From Anoplolepis gracilipes (Eukaryota; Arthropoda; Insecta; Hymenoptera; Formicidae), in NCBI RefSeq assembly GCF_047496725.1, contig NC_132971.1, forward strand, positions 19,090,001-19,154,000: a DNA stretch of 64,000 bases. Direction: 5' to 3'. Under the pieces are notes generated by a model, which was given only the letters and a program-made list of their open reading frames with translations, had not been told where the DNA came from and searched no databases. Shown one piece after another: positions 25,806-38,686 of the stretch. The translations under genes and the position numbers were made by a program. Every line of letters starts with the position of its first letter. Position 1 is the first letter of the stretch.

Positions 25806-26638
25806 CTGAAATAAAAAAATTAATGATTATTGACACAAGGTTTAAAAATTTGTTTTATACAAGGTTATTAGTGACACCGCTCAATCTATATACATGCTAG
25901 TTTTTCGAATATAATAGATTCGATTAGAAACGTGTAAAATATGTAATTCGTAAAAGTAGGTTAATGAAGGTAGATCGATTGAAATTTATTGGGTCCTGAT
26001 CGAATTCGTTTAATTCAATATAATCTTGTTGATTTTTCTAATACTATCAAATATGTGGTAATTAAAAATTCGATTTTTGCAAAATTGTTGAAATCATTAT
26101 TTAATAAATAAATATTTATCAAAAAAAAAACTTCCTTTCATTTGTTCTCTTTTATTTTTTTTAGATTTTTGATCATATTAAAAGATACAAATTATATATG
26201 GGAAATCGAAGCTAAAAATATGTTATGCAAATGAATTATTTACATGAATTAGAGATTGATGTCTAAAAGTTTTTGATGTTCACTCTTCTGACTGTTTTAT
26301 CGTTATAATAAAATTATTAATAAAATTTCTTTATTTAAAATTTATTTTTGTTTCGCAATAACGTTATGAGCGTCCGAAAAGTTGCAAGGTTAAGTTTACA
26401 AGTATAATAAAAAAATTTTAATCGTAGAAACACAAAAATTGACTCTGTCAATTTTCACGTTGATCGTATATCAATCATAAAATCATAAAATCCCTTGTGA
26501 AAGAAATAATTTAAAAAAAGAATTCTTTTAAGAAAATTTCCCAATTTAATTTAGATTGTGCAAAATACTCTTGTCCATACAAAAATAAAATAATATAGAA
26601 AAAGAAAAAAGAGAGCAAGAAAATACTTTTTAATTGTT

Positions 26639-27528
26639 CAAGGGGTCTCTCTATAATCTGGAAAATCAAGAAGATTGCCTTCAAACGCTTAAAAAGATTA
26701 ATTGATAAATAAAAATAACGGTGAATAATCTATTCAAATTATGTAGAAAAAATTTCTCAAACATTCTTTCTGATCTTTCAAAATATTGTTACTAAAATTC
26801 TAGGTAATAAAATATTTTAAAAAATCTTTTAGTGTAACTTCTTAGAATAAGTTTTTTTCATTGTGTGCGTTTTCTAATAGTTTTCACTAATCTAAAAGAA
26901 AAACACAGAGCGCCATTTAAGTTTTAAGTAGATTTGCAAATGTACTAAAAAAACTGAATAGCTTTTGTAAGATAAATATTTTTTACTTGCATAATATTTT
27001 CATTTTTTTATCACTAAAAATTACAGTAAATTACAGAATATGTACACTGCATATTCAATATTTTGTTAAGACGTTGAATATATTGTATATACAGAAATAG
27101 GTATATATATATATATTTATATAATACATATATTTTGAACATATAATTTTTACAACTTGGCTTGCCAGCAGCTTACAAACTTACAATATAAAAGTAAAAT
27201 GTTTCAAATTAATAAAGAAAATATTTTTTTAATCAGAAGGATAGTTAATAATCGATCAAACTGGCAAATAAACTTATTTATTTAGTTAGATGTTTGATAT
27301 ACAGACGATGTTTCGACTTTTGGTTTAGGTTCTTATCAAGTCTTAAGTTAACGATGTAACGGTTAGGAGTAAAAATTCAAACGTTACATTTATACGTCAA
27401 ATAGTGGAAAAAATATTTTTTTTAATTTCTTGGATCTAAAATTTCATAAGAATACTCTGATTTTTCCTATAAAAGGAGTTCCTGAGAATTCTAGGTTTTC
27501 TATATTTTTGCAGAAAATTGACATCCTG
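26639..27528 (+). mobile_element. Degenerate interspersed repeat, copy 1
   Basis: The right end reads TTTTCTATATTTTTGCAG then GACATCCTG, and the left end is CAAGGGGTCTCT. Its inside holds a block (27228-27345, including ACGATGTTTCGACTTTTGG and TTCTTATCAAGTCTT) that is also present, inverted, in copy 2 at 48.9 kb. No ORF or target duplication is clear. The boundaries, especially the left one, are approximate. Confidence 0.4.
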
Positions 27529-30500
27529 GTGAGAGAAACTAATGCAAAAAAAAATTCGTGAAATACGTAAATTAATAAATTATAATCAGAAATTGTATCG
27601 GAATTTTTCGTCATAAAAAATAAAATAATATAAAAGCATTAATTATTTTTCCTTGGAGAAAAAAAAACTTGTAATTATTAGCTAATTATTTAGACACTTT
27701 CAATTGATATCAAATTAGTTTTTTCCGGTATGCCTCGTGGAACTATTATACATAACTAGTACGAACAAAAAATAAAATTGCGCGTTTTTTACAGAAATTA
27801 TGCAAACATGAAAAATTACTTTTCACGCAACGCACGATAGACGTGCAGAACTGACGTTGATAAGAATTTAAAGAAGAACGAAAAGTAAACTTACGGTTTC
27901 GTGACTTTTTAGTACAAGGCTCTTGCCTATACTATGTTCGTTTTAAGACCGTTCTATACGAGATGTAATGAGTACGCACGTTTGTCCGATTAATTTATCT
28001 CAACGGAAATTACGGTTTTCACCGGAAGTCTTACCAGCCGGACTACCGCAAGATTTCTCAATCTTCATTAAAATTCGTTTAACGCAAACATTCGTTCACA
28101 TAATAAATACAATTTTTGTTTAATAATAAGACTTAATAAAATAAAAATCTTTAAAATAAAGGTATTAGTTTGTTTAATATACGCAATATAAATTATATAG
28201 AAATAAAATTATATAAAATTAAAATAAATATTCCATGATTTTTTACAAACAATTTCTCAATTATTTTACCGTTATCATTAAAAAGATTGATCGCGAATAC
28301 AAATTCAGTTTTCTGAAGAAGAACTATTTCGCGCACTGCTGGAGCATGGCGGTCGGTTGCCTCAACATTGCGAAAGAATATTGCGGGAGAAATATTTCCG
28401 GACTCGTATGAAACATTTTTTTGCCTCTTCTGGGAGATGCGTTCTTCTAGTTCTAAAATTAACTATTATTATTCGCTGAATGTCCCGCATTATCACGCTA
28501 CACTGCTATGTTGTTTACGAACAATTCTCATAATTGAAACATGTGCGTCCAGCGCGGATAATTTGTACGCTTTTGTATAACCGGCATAGTTATGCAGTGA
28601 CAGGTGGACTTATTGTTACGTTTAAACGTGACTTACCGCGCTTCTTGCTAAATAACGTGAAAGATAAAAATTGTGACAGCACGCTTTCATAATCCATCGC
28701 CCATGCGAATCCTTTGCTGTTATAAATATATACAATTAAAAAAATAATTTTTCAGCGTCAAAAATATTTTTTAGAAAATTCATCAAAAAATATTATATGT
28801 TTTTAATATTTACGGAATTACTTTTGAAATTTGTTAAATATCAACGTATCAACATGTTGACTTCTGTGTGTGTAATATATATACATATTAATTAGTTACA
28901 TAATGAATCGTATTAGAATAAACAAATAATATACCTCACTCACACTAATAACGCATCTTACTCGTATTATCTATTGAATTTAATCATTCGTAAAAGAAGT
29001 ATTCAATCCAACCTTGAAGTTTAGCAAAAAATTTGTGACGTATATGTGTATCAAGTGGTACAATAATTATTCCTTTTTTTCAAGTAGAACATTTGTCATC
29101 AAGAAATGTACATTTTTAACGTGCGAAACAAGCGAGTTTTTTTCAATGCGTATAGTCACGTGGCATAGATACAATGTATATCAACAATTTTTATTTTGCT
29201 CCAAAAAGCATATAAAAAAACATACATGATTATCGCGTAACAGTCATTATTTGAATTTTTACGTTCAAAACATTACAATCTTGAGGCATAAAAAAGTGAC
29301 AGGTCTAACAACATATCGCAACAATATAAAAACAAGTATGTTTGAACTATAATCTCTCATTTAAACATACATTTAAATACACGTGATATTGTGTAAGTTA
29401 TGCAATTAGGCTAATAGGACAAATCGTTCTGTGAATGAAAAAGAAGTAAAATAACAAGTTTTCGTGTCCTTTTATGATGACTATATCGCATGTTTCATAT
29501 TATATAAATATTATATTTTATATAATTTTTATATACCTAGATGAAATAAAGTTAATATTCGTTTTAAAATCTAGAGGTTTGAAACTCAAGAAAACGTTTC
29601 GTCATCGCGTTTTTTTACGATTGAAAGAATCTCGAGATGCGTAATTCCATAAAAAGAATCCGCAAGGCAAATATTTATATTCTCGTGTAGAGCACATCTA
29701 TAAAATATCCGAGGATAAACTTAAAAATGGTTCGGCAGATTTGCATCTACAGAAGAGTGAATAATTATAATGTCTGAAATGAAAAGTAAGTGATTTATTA
29801 AAAATAAATCACTACAGATTTATTGATTGTCTCTGTCATTATTGTCTGTATCTAAAAATGTTTACGCCTTCGGGAAAGACAAATGGTGCATAAAACCATT
29901 CGTCTAATTCACGTTCTCCACAGTCATTGTCTTGCGGAGCAAGTCACATTACGTCAAGACTGACATTGATCACATGAATTGCTGATTGTCCGTGTATTTT
30001 GTTATAAATATAGTACGGTTTATTACCGCAATATGCAGTTTGGTAATCTTTGCCGGTTAAAATAAAAAGAAGAAAAAAAACAAAAAAAAAAAAAAAATAC
30101 CGAATAAGACACTCTGATAACGATGTCGATCTTGCTTCCTCGCGCTTCTCAGTCGCGAACGTTTAACCCGTGCAGGTATTTAACCCGGCGTTAGGCGTAA
30201 TATTTTTCCTTTATTTTGCTTTGGTTCTTAAAACAACTTTGTCTTAACATTATGTTAATATATCAGGCATTAAAATATGTCAAAACAGTAAAGAACAAAT
30301 TTGTAAATATTACAATAGATAAAAAAAATCGCAGTGTGTAGTAATATGGCTTAAAATAATATCTATTTGTATCTATTAGATATTGCGACCTAACGAAGAG
30401 TTAATCCTGATGTCGGGAAGCACGTGCATCAATTAAAATCTCGCAAACAACTCGAGGCCGCTCAATCCAGATGAACTTTATTTTTAGTAATGCTATAGAT

Positions 30501-32363
30501 GAGAACTATATGCTTATGTTATTAACATATAAATGTTTTGATTAAAATTGTGAATTTTAATTAATTTAATTAAATAAAAATTAAATGGATATATTTATAC
30601 AGAAACCAAAATGTTCTGCATTATAAATCAAAAAAATAATAAGATACTTTATTACCTTTAAACTAAAAGTAAATTAAGCTATTTTTAAATATTTTAAGCT
30701 AAATTCATTAAAGTAAATTAAAAAACACACAATAAGTAAAACATAATTATTTGCTGACATTCGTAATTTCACTCCGCTATTGTGTTATCTCACTGTACTA
30801 TTATACAGTACTAAATCACTTTCTGGCGCGTTATGTAATTATAAAAGAATTTATAAATATATCTTACTAGGGAACTCAGTAATAAAGGTAATTTACACTG
30901 TTACATAACCCCGGCACTTTGAATGATTTCATTACTGCTAATTATTACTACTAAAAAATAATCATTTTTTATATTCACCATCTTGTCTTTATAGGAATGT
31001 TATACAAGTCGCTGTTACTGTTGTAATGACGCAAGAAACATTGAAAAGACAACTACTCTATGCACGTACAACCGTTTATTTGCTAATTAGTCTTTTCTAC
31101 TATATAGGCAGAAATACAGGACAGAAAGCAGACCAACGGAATATTCCGCTGACACGTGAGCAAACGCGAAGAAATCGTTTTAACTTAATCTTTTCCGCCT
31201 GATTATAACACCTGCCATCACTAGGAATAATTATTTACTCATATGCTATGATATTATATTATATAGTGAAATTCCTTCTTATTATTGTTAAAAAGAGAGT
31301 AAGTATTCGTATATTTTTTTATTTAATTTATAAATTTATGCGTATTTAATACATAAATATATTCTCACGTTATTGTTTTGCACAGTCCGCTTCAGAATTC
31401 CTTAAAAATATAGGTGAAATCGCGTAGAACATAAATGGACTTTTATTCTTTGATTTTATAAAGCAAGTTTGTTTTCCATTATAATAACATTGCAATGATA
31501 ACGCGAGAAAAAATAAATAAGAACTAATACATTATGTATCCACATTCATACCTAATGCATAAATTAATTTATTTATTCATACAAGAAAATTTTCTAAAAC
31601 ACGTGAAGTACGCGCATGCATATCATCAGATATCATATCGATTGCACATTACATATATACGTGACGCGGCCACAGATTTGAATCTTTCAGCAGCATGAAA
31701 TTGCTAAATCGTGAAAAAATAAATATATTTAGCAAACACACGAAATACGATATGATCGCCCGTTCACAATGTCACGGAATTATAAATAACTTGATTATAC
31801 CTGAAGCTTTCGTTGGTATAATATGATGTCAATGATAGATGAAGATCTATCTGAGATAATCTAGAATTCCCCCAACTTATATTATAATGATATAATTCGT
31901 GGTACGCAAATTATTCGATTATTTGCTAAACGGATTTCTAGGTAATAAGCGTTTAATCGAAGGTCGTAATGCGTTGTAATATTATAACTATAAACGTTCA
32001 TTTATCTCGGTAATTCAATCTAAAAAAATCTGTAAATCGACCAAGATTGACGAAAAAAACAAAACGAACAATTGCATCTAGATAATCACTAAAAAAATAC
32101 ATGATTATAAAGTATTCTATTCTGCAGGATAAGTGTTAGGTTGAGTGTTTTATTAGCATGCGACAAAAATAATATAATTGCTGATATTTTTTCTTTCTCC
32201 TTGTGCGTTTTTGCCGAGTCTTTTTCGTCAGGTTATAAATATTTCATGAATTAAATTTCTACCAATTAACATTGATGTTAAATTTTGTAATAAATTTTCA
32301 AAACTGTAATTTTATGCTAATTAATTTACAAATATCTAGGTTGATGTATTTTATAAAAAACAA

Positions 32364-32408
32364 ATTCGTAGATTCAGGTGACCTAGAACGTGCGAAGAAT
32401 CTACGAAT
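32364..32408. repeat. Short perfect hairpin
   Basis: Arms ATTCGTAGATTC (32364-32375) and GAATCTACGAAT (32397-32408) are perfect 12-bp complements around a 21-nt loop. The stem is too short for a typical miRNA precursor unless it extends imperfectly. No function is assigned. Confidence 0.4.
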
Positions 32409-33387
32409 ATACTTGACATTGTGAGAAATATGTTAGAAAGACAATGTTGATATAAAGTCATTGTCAAGTCATGTAAAGTAATTTTGTTGTTATAATGGCG
32501 TAGTGTTGACAACTAAGCTTAAATAATAGCGAAGCAAAGTAAAGGATCAATCATATCTTCATCTATACACGTAGCTTTTTTAAAGAAATCAACTTTTTAA
32601 CATGCAATAAGATATGCTGTCTATTATAAAAGTCAATTCAAGATATGTAATGATATAACTATATAATGACCAATTTTTCACGATCCTTATTGGTGTATTA
32701 TGATTTATTGAATTATTGAATTATTAATATAATATGAATAATACAATTTTTTTCTTTGTTCTATTATATTCAATGATAGAGTGCTAAAGAGTTAAAGTCG
32801 ATTATTAAGTTAAGGTTAAAGTTGACAAAATCAGTCCCATCAGAATAGAATTGACAAAACATTATATGACGCACATCAAATTCCATGTCTGATTAATCTT
32901 ATCGATGACTTCATACATTGTTGTTCAATAATATCCTCAACGCTTTTGCACGTGTATGTAATTGTCATCATTGTATTTATCATTCCAAAACATCATTAAA
33001 TATATATTTTAAATATTTGCTGTAAAAAAATCATTGAAAACAATTTATATATGCATAGGTATTATTAATGATGAAAATATGATAAATAATGTGTATCATA
33101 AATTTGAACAGATATTTCATGTCTTTTATTATAACTGATTAAGTATTATATAAATTTTTATTGATAATTAAGAACAAACAACATAAAATATTTTTTATAT
33201 ATTTTTAAGATTTAAAATTTCCAAGTTCTATACCTTTTAAATTTCATAGAATAAGATTCCAGTTTTAATTTTTACATAAAAAAAAGTTTACAATTCTACA
33301 TATAAATTGTAATATTCCGAATGTGTTTCTTATATTTTTATTCTAATAATTAATAGAAAATGAATAATACTAAAATCATAAAAAAAA

Positions 33388-33410
33388 TAATAGTCGAGTC
33401 TCGACTATTA
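33388..33410. repeat. Perfect 23-bp palindrome
   Basis: Arms TAATAGTCGAG and CTCGACTATTA (11 bp each) surround a single base. Such a site could be a dimer-binding site or chance; nothing nearby decides. Confidence 0.3.
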
Positions 33411-33470
33411 CAGTTATTACAATTCAACATATTGTGAGTCTGCTAGAAATTACACTGCAATTTTTTCCAC

Positions 33471-33960
33471 GTTTTTCATCACGTCATCGGTAGATACTCG
33501 ACATACTCGACAAAAATCTCACGCTCGTTGTCAAGCGTCAATGTAGCGAGAGCCATTTAACATCTCTCTTCTCGCGAAAGTGGTTCAATTCAAGAGCGAA
33601 TGAAAGAGAGAGAATCGGACGAAAGAAACAGAAGAGTAAAGTTAAAGAGAGATGGGGAAAGAAAAGACATTTTCGCCGTCTGTAATTGTTGCGGTGGGTC
33701 GAGTCGCAAGACAACGACTTGCGAAAAAAAAAAAAAAAGAGAAAAGAAATGGAGCATGTCCTTTACAACACCGTCGTATCGTCCCACGATTGTATGCTAA
33801 GACGATACTCTCGCGACGGGTATATATTGCACCCAACACTTCGCGGGAACTGATTTCTAAACGACTGCTATTTGCCATAGGATCGCGAATGTTGCGAAAT
33901 ATGACTTACGATTGCAAAATTTACGCCAGTCGATGACTCGCGGTCGCAGCTTTTCCGACT
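33471..33960. other. CpG-rich island
   Basis: Rich in CG, with an A-run at 33724-33738. Four open frames overlap on both strands with no homology I recognise. Possibly regulatory. Confidence 0.35.
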
Positions 33961-34022
33961 GCATCATGAGAAACTATTCTATTAAACGCGCATCTTTTCT
34001 CTAATAAGTTAAATTTCCAATG

Positions 34023-34024
<2 letters not shown>

Positions 34025-34065
<41 letters not shown>
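34025..34065. repeat. (TA)n microsatellite
   Basis: About 20 TA units. Confidence 0.95.
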
Positions 34066-34067
<2 letters not shown>

Positions 34068-34584
34068 ATATAGGGATAATTACAATATTTTAATACGTCG
34101 ATTTTAATGTAATTTTAAATGTTGATATTATTATTGTTTGTCTATTTTATTTACATTCAAAACTAATTATATGTAATACACATCTCAAAATAATTTTTTT
34201 TTTAAATGGAGAGGAAAAACTCTATGTATAAGTAACAAAAATAATTTTTAAAAATCATGTAAATATTCTAATTAATATTAAATCCTTAAAACTTAACGAT
34301 ATCTATAAATTTAATGTGTGTAACATTGGATTCCTTTTTTATAACAGATACAACTGAAAGAGGTCTTTTAAAGATCAAATATTCGACGAAAATGATCAAA
34401 GAATAACATTACTTACAATATTACAATATGTCGATATTACTTTGAACTTTTGCTATTTTTTAATTATATTATTTATTGATATGCAAGATGATAATATCGA
34501 CTTTGATAAATTAAACTTGCATATACAAAAATTATCGTAGCAAAGTATCGAAATCTTTTAATACATATCTTTTGTATCACGAAT

Positions 34585-34789
34585 GATATAAAAAGAGCGG
34601 AGTAAACGGTGCATCGACGATGTATAGTGGATATGATAAAAACGCGAGTAGGGATACTCTTGTAACGGGCATTCTCGGACCCGTTGGAAGGCCGTTGACT
34701 CCGCAAAACTTTCGCCGGCGCTTTCATGTAAAGCAAATACAAAGACATAATAATCTAGACATTGCAAAAAAAAAAAAAAAAAAAAAAAA
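34585..34789 (+). other. Compact GC-richer segment ending in A24
   Basis: About 180 bp of mixed composition, with GGACCCGTTGGAAGG and CGCCGGCGC words, is followed by an uninterrupted A24 (34766-34789). This resembles the 3' end of a retroposed sequence. No target duplication, internal Pol III boxes or protein match was recognised. Confidence 0.25.
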
Positions 34790-35095
34790 TGCTCAATATC
34801 ATCACCGCAATTGATAACTTTTCGATAAGAGTGTGCAAATTTTTTCGTTGAAAAAATGTTATATCTCTCGTATTCTTACTATCAACGTAAATTATTACTA
34901 CATGTAATAATTATGAAGGCTATTAAAAATACGATTCAATTAAAATTTTTAATACAATTCTTAATCGAGGATTAAAATCACACTGCCATTTATATAACGA
35001 GATATTAATATATGTAAATTAGCATTATTGCAATTATTTGAAATGGAATACTAGTATTTTAATTATACTATACGGTTCACAAGTTGCATTCGAAT

Positions 35096-35100
<5 letters not shown>

Positions 35101-35141
<41 letters not shown>
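35101..35141. repeat. (TA)n microsatellite
   Basis: About 20 TA units. Confidence 0.95.
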
Positions 35142-35269
35142 GATTTACGGTATACTCCTGATCACTTCACTTGTCCGATCTGGGATGTTGTATCAGTTCC
35201 GGCATTGCATCTGCGCGAACTGTACGAAGTAACGAAAGGAAATAAACAGATGATGAGGAGATTGCAATC

Positions 35270-35960
35270 ACGTTTATGAGTTCGATCCGAGCAATAGCTC
35301 GCAATAACTCGTTCGGCATCGCAAAGGTAACGTCAACCGTGCCAACTCCTCGAAGCTACTAAAAGTCAGTCATCGTCTTCGTTCCGGCTGTTTGCTTCTC
35401 GCTTTACAACGGAGGTATACCTATATCACGTAGCCGTAGCCGCATTGTAAAACCGCCGCGCGATGCGGTGAATATAAAATTCGCAAAGACATTTAACGCG
35501 ACGTCAAACGCGGATTCCCGATCGGCGGCGGTGGCGGCCACCGATGCATTCTACGTCTTCCCGGACAAGGAAGAGCGAGGAAATGCGGCTTCTTCGCGGT
35601 CTCCCGCACGCCGGGAGACTTTCTCACGCGAAAAGGCGTCGTATATATTTGTAGTATCCCGAATATATCCGTCTCTCTTTCTCTTCCGGCGGCAGTTGGC
35701 CACGGCAGCGGGTCCTAATTGCGATCTCTTACGACCACCGCCTACGCGTAACCGCAGTCATTTAAATTTGTGTCATTATAATCCGTGTGCGCGGGACGAG
35801 GTGCGAGGGGAAAGACCTCCGACCGCTTGGGAGGAGGGGACGGTGAAATCCGGATAGATTCTCTCTTTCGGCGAAAAACTCCATTCCTTTCGGGAAAGGA
35901 GAGATGTAACAATGGCCGACGTGTCTCACGGATATCGCTCAATTGATTTGGCATGCGAAA
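35270..35960. other. CpG-rich island, possible promoter
   Basis: One of the most GC-rich stretches of the window (GGCGGCGGTGGCGGCC at 35525-35540). It has an arthropod-type initiator word TCAGT near 35368. A plus-strand frame at 35468-35857 is open, but its ATG is not credible and the product is not recognised. A promoter or non-coding exon is likelier than a protein gene. Confidence 0.35.
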
Positions 35961-37229
35961 CATTCACTTTCGAAACGTAATGATTAATTACAAGACTTAG
36001 CGCAAAAAGAGTCGTCAAGTTATTCTAATCGTTATTATTCTGAATTATTGTTTCCGAATTGAATTACAGTTTCTTTGTTACTTATTTGAAATTTTGTTTT
36101 TGTACCGATTGTTATCATCTTGAATTATTTTTTGTAATTAATTAATAATGTCACGTACGTGAAGAAAGTACTAGTACTTGAATTTTAAATCTATGTTTAT
36201 ATGTCTTTCACAGTTTTTTTTTTCGACTACTTTTCATGATTCTTTGTTGCAAAATTTAAAATTCCGAATAGTCTACACATATACAATTAGTTAAACCTGT
36301 TTTATTAATATATTTAACAGCAATTTATTGTGCAAAATAGATAGTGCAGAAATATGTTTCATAAGGAAAGCTATAAAAATGATAGCAAGGAAGAAAGCTG
36401 GTGTTTATGAAACACTGTAATATTAACAGAAGGTCTCCTGTAGGAAGTACACTTGATGCGGTTAACATGAATGAATTTGCATCATAATAGGGTCGCACAT
36501 ATTAAGAATGATGCGCTAATGTTTCTAGTGTATCAGCATAATTACCTTGTAATTATCTTTCTTGCAATGTGTTACGTAAATGCGTAAACTGACTGGTATG
36601 CCGCTTAATCAAAATAAGAATCAGTATTTTTCCGTATTTTTGTTTATCTCTATCATCTTTTTTCTCGATCATTGTAAATAGCAAGAACGAGGAAACTCGG
36701 ACTGAAATACACACAAAAACCACTTTTTTATATAGTCAGACTTTCAGAATCTTTAACATTAAGTTATTGATATGACGTCTACGAATGTTCGAACGAAATC
36801 GGGATAAATTCGACAATTTATTTTGTTTGAGTTCAATTCTTAAAAAACAAAAAACTAACACGAGACTACAACTTTAATTGTTTTTAGAGAAATGCGTGTG
36901 TTTACCTACTAAAATTATTTTTGAATAAACTGACAACGAGAAAAATATAACTATATGAGTCTGATGCATGTTTTGGAAGAAATTCCTTAAAAATATTATA
37001 TCACTATGAAAAATACGATCGTGTTTTTTGTTTGTGCTGTTTTGTTATTGAAATTTGCCCATATTTTACAAAGATAAATTTTATTTTAGTTCCCATATGT
37101 TTTTTTCACCTTCAATCGGTTTACACAAGAACTGATTGATAGCTTTCGATGTTCTTGTGCGAAAATAATCGATTTCAAATTAATCAAAACTTTCGCAAAT
37201 GGCATAAAATACATACAAGAAACTCACAT

Positions 37230-37230
<1 letters not shown>

Positions 37231-37283
<53 letters not shown>
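37231..37283. repeat. (TA)n microsatellite
   Basis: About 26 TA units at the edge of a CpG-rich island. Confidence 0.95.
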
Positions 37284-37285
<2 letters not shown>

Positions 37286-38530
37286 TCCGTATACTAATCC
37301 GATTGATTTGCAGTAACGACGTAAAGATGATCTGTGTGAAGTCAAGGATCTACATAACGTTATCGCTTTCAACGGCCTGAATTCGAGCGAATCACATGCA
37401 CGATCAATGCTGACACGAAGAACTGTATCGCCGTAGACTACGGCAAAAAATCGCAACCACTTTCTACAATGTCCTAGTTATAAAGTCGTGATTGCATTTC
37501 GACGTATTTACCACAGGGATCACACGTTTGCGATCATTGTCCCGCTGACCGCATCATCATCAACGTCGTCGTCGGATGTCTAATCATCTAGATCGACCGA
37601 TCGACAGCGCAAGAAGAATTCAAAAGACGAAAAATTCATTTGAAAAACATTAACATTCAACATCATCGCCGTCTACAAAATACTCCGTCGATCATCTATT
37701 CGCAACGACCGATCGTAAAATTTCATGTCTGAATGCGACACGTGTGCAAATGGGAACGCTAAAAAGCCAAGGTCGCTTTTTCAAATATCTGACCGCGCTG
37801 TCAGATAAACCTATGAAGAAATGCCATACGCATAATCTCGAAGCTCATTAAAAACTTCGCCAATTGGTATGTTTCTTTTTTCTTCTTTTCTTTCAAACTC
37901 TTTGGCATTCCGCGCGAAATTACACACTTGCGTATAGAACGACTACGATCGTCGATGATTATAAGTGTTCCTTAGCCAGCAGGATAAACGCAGTCGAGAT
38001 TGTGAGAAAAACGGAAATGTCCTCCTCGTCACGAAACTCCATCGCCGCTGTCGGCTCGCGTAGTATCTTTGCTTTAACTTAACTTAAGCTTCCTATCCTT
38101 GAACCTCCGAGAGGAGATAAAGCAGGTACAATACACACGTACAGGGAGAAAGAGAAAGAGAGAGAGAGAAATGGGTGTGGCTGGTGTATCGACGACCGGT
38201 CGCGGTGGAATGAAAGAGACGGCGAATGTCAAGTGTGTCACGCGAGTGAAACGTTTGCTTGCATTTTGCGGTGCGGTTTATTGCGGCGCGCGCGATTGTG
38301 TGCCAATCCGACTTTGTGTGTGCGCGAGTGGCTTCGGAAGCGATTACGGGTACAGGGCCTGTTGCTGCTGCTGTAACCTGTCGCGATGTTGGTCGTCGCA
38401 TGCAACGCGACGCGTTTTATTGGTGCTAATACGTCGTCTACTGAAAGGACTGCTTGCGAGAGTCGTTAAGCGACAGATCGACCAAACTTGCATACCGGCA
38501 ATCGAGCAAATGTTTCTTCTATGATGTCTT
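37284..38530. other. CpG-rich island
   Basis: About 1.2 kb of CG-rich sequence with a GA-rich tract near 38143-38170. The plus frame 38099-38524 encodes Cys- and Arg-rich sequence lacking a credible start and is overlapped by minus frames, so I do not call it coding. Confidence 0.35.
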
Positions 38531-38663
38531 TTAGAGAAGGTCATGAAAGGTAATCATACAAGGATATTATTTCAAGAATAAACTTGAAGAACGCGGAATA
38601 TACATATATATGTACATATAAATTTTGAAATATAAAATACAAGGTCACTAACTTAAATAAATG

Positions 38664-38686
38664 TTTTTTTTTTTTTTTTTTTTTTT
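38664..38686. repeat. T23 run
   Basis: Homopolymer of 23 T. Confidence 0.9.

Larger units (their letters stand above)
25806..33470. other. Gene-free AT-rich DNA upstream of FAM43
   Basis: No coding sequence recognised. It contains copy 1 of the degenerate repeat (26639-27528), the 12-bp hairpin at 32364, A-runs near 30080-30098, and a strong minus-strand donor (GCGCG|GTAAGT near 28636) that could end a FAM43 5' exon. A palindrome is at 33388. Confidence 0.5.

Noticed and set aside
35468..35857. 129-codon frame in the CpG-rich island
   Set aside because: The first codon is not an ATG in good context, the product is unrecognised, and frames on the other strand are equally open.
38099..38524. 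141-codon plus-strand frame
   Set aside because: It has no credible ATG at its start, starts in a GA-rich tract, is Arg/Cys-rich, and overlaps a minus frame of similar length; best explained by CpG-rich composition.
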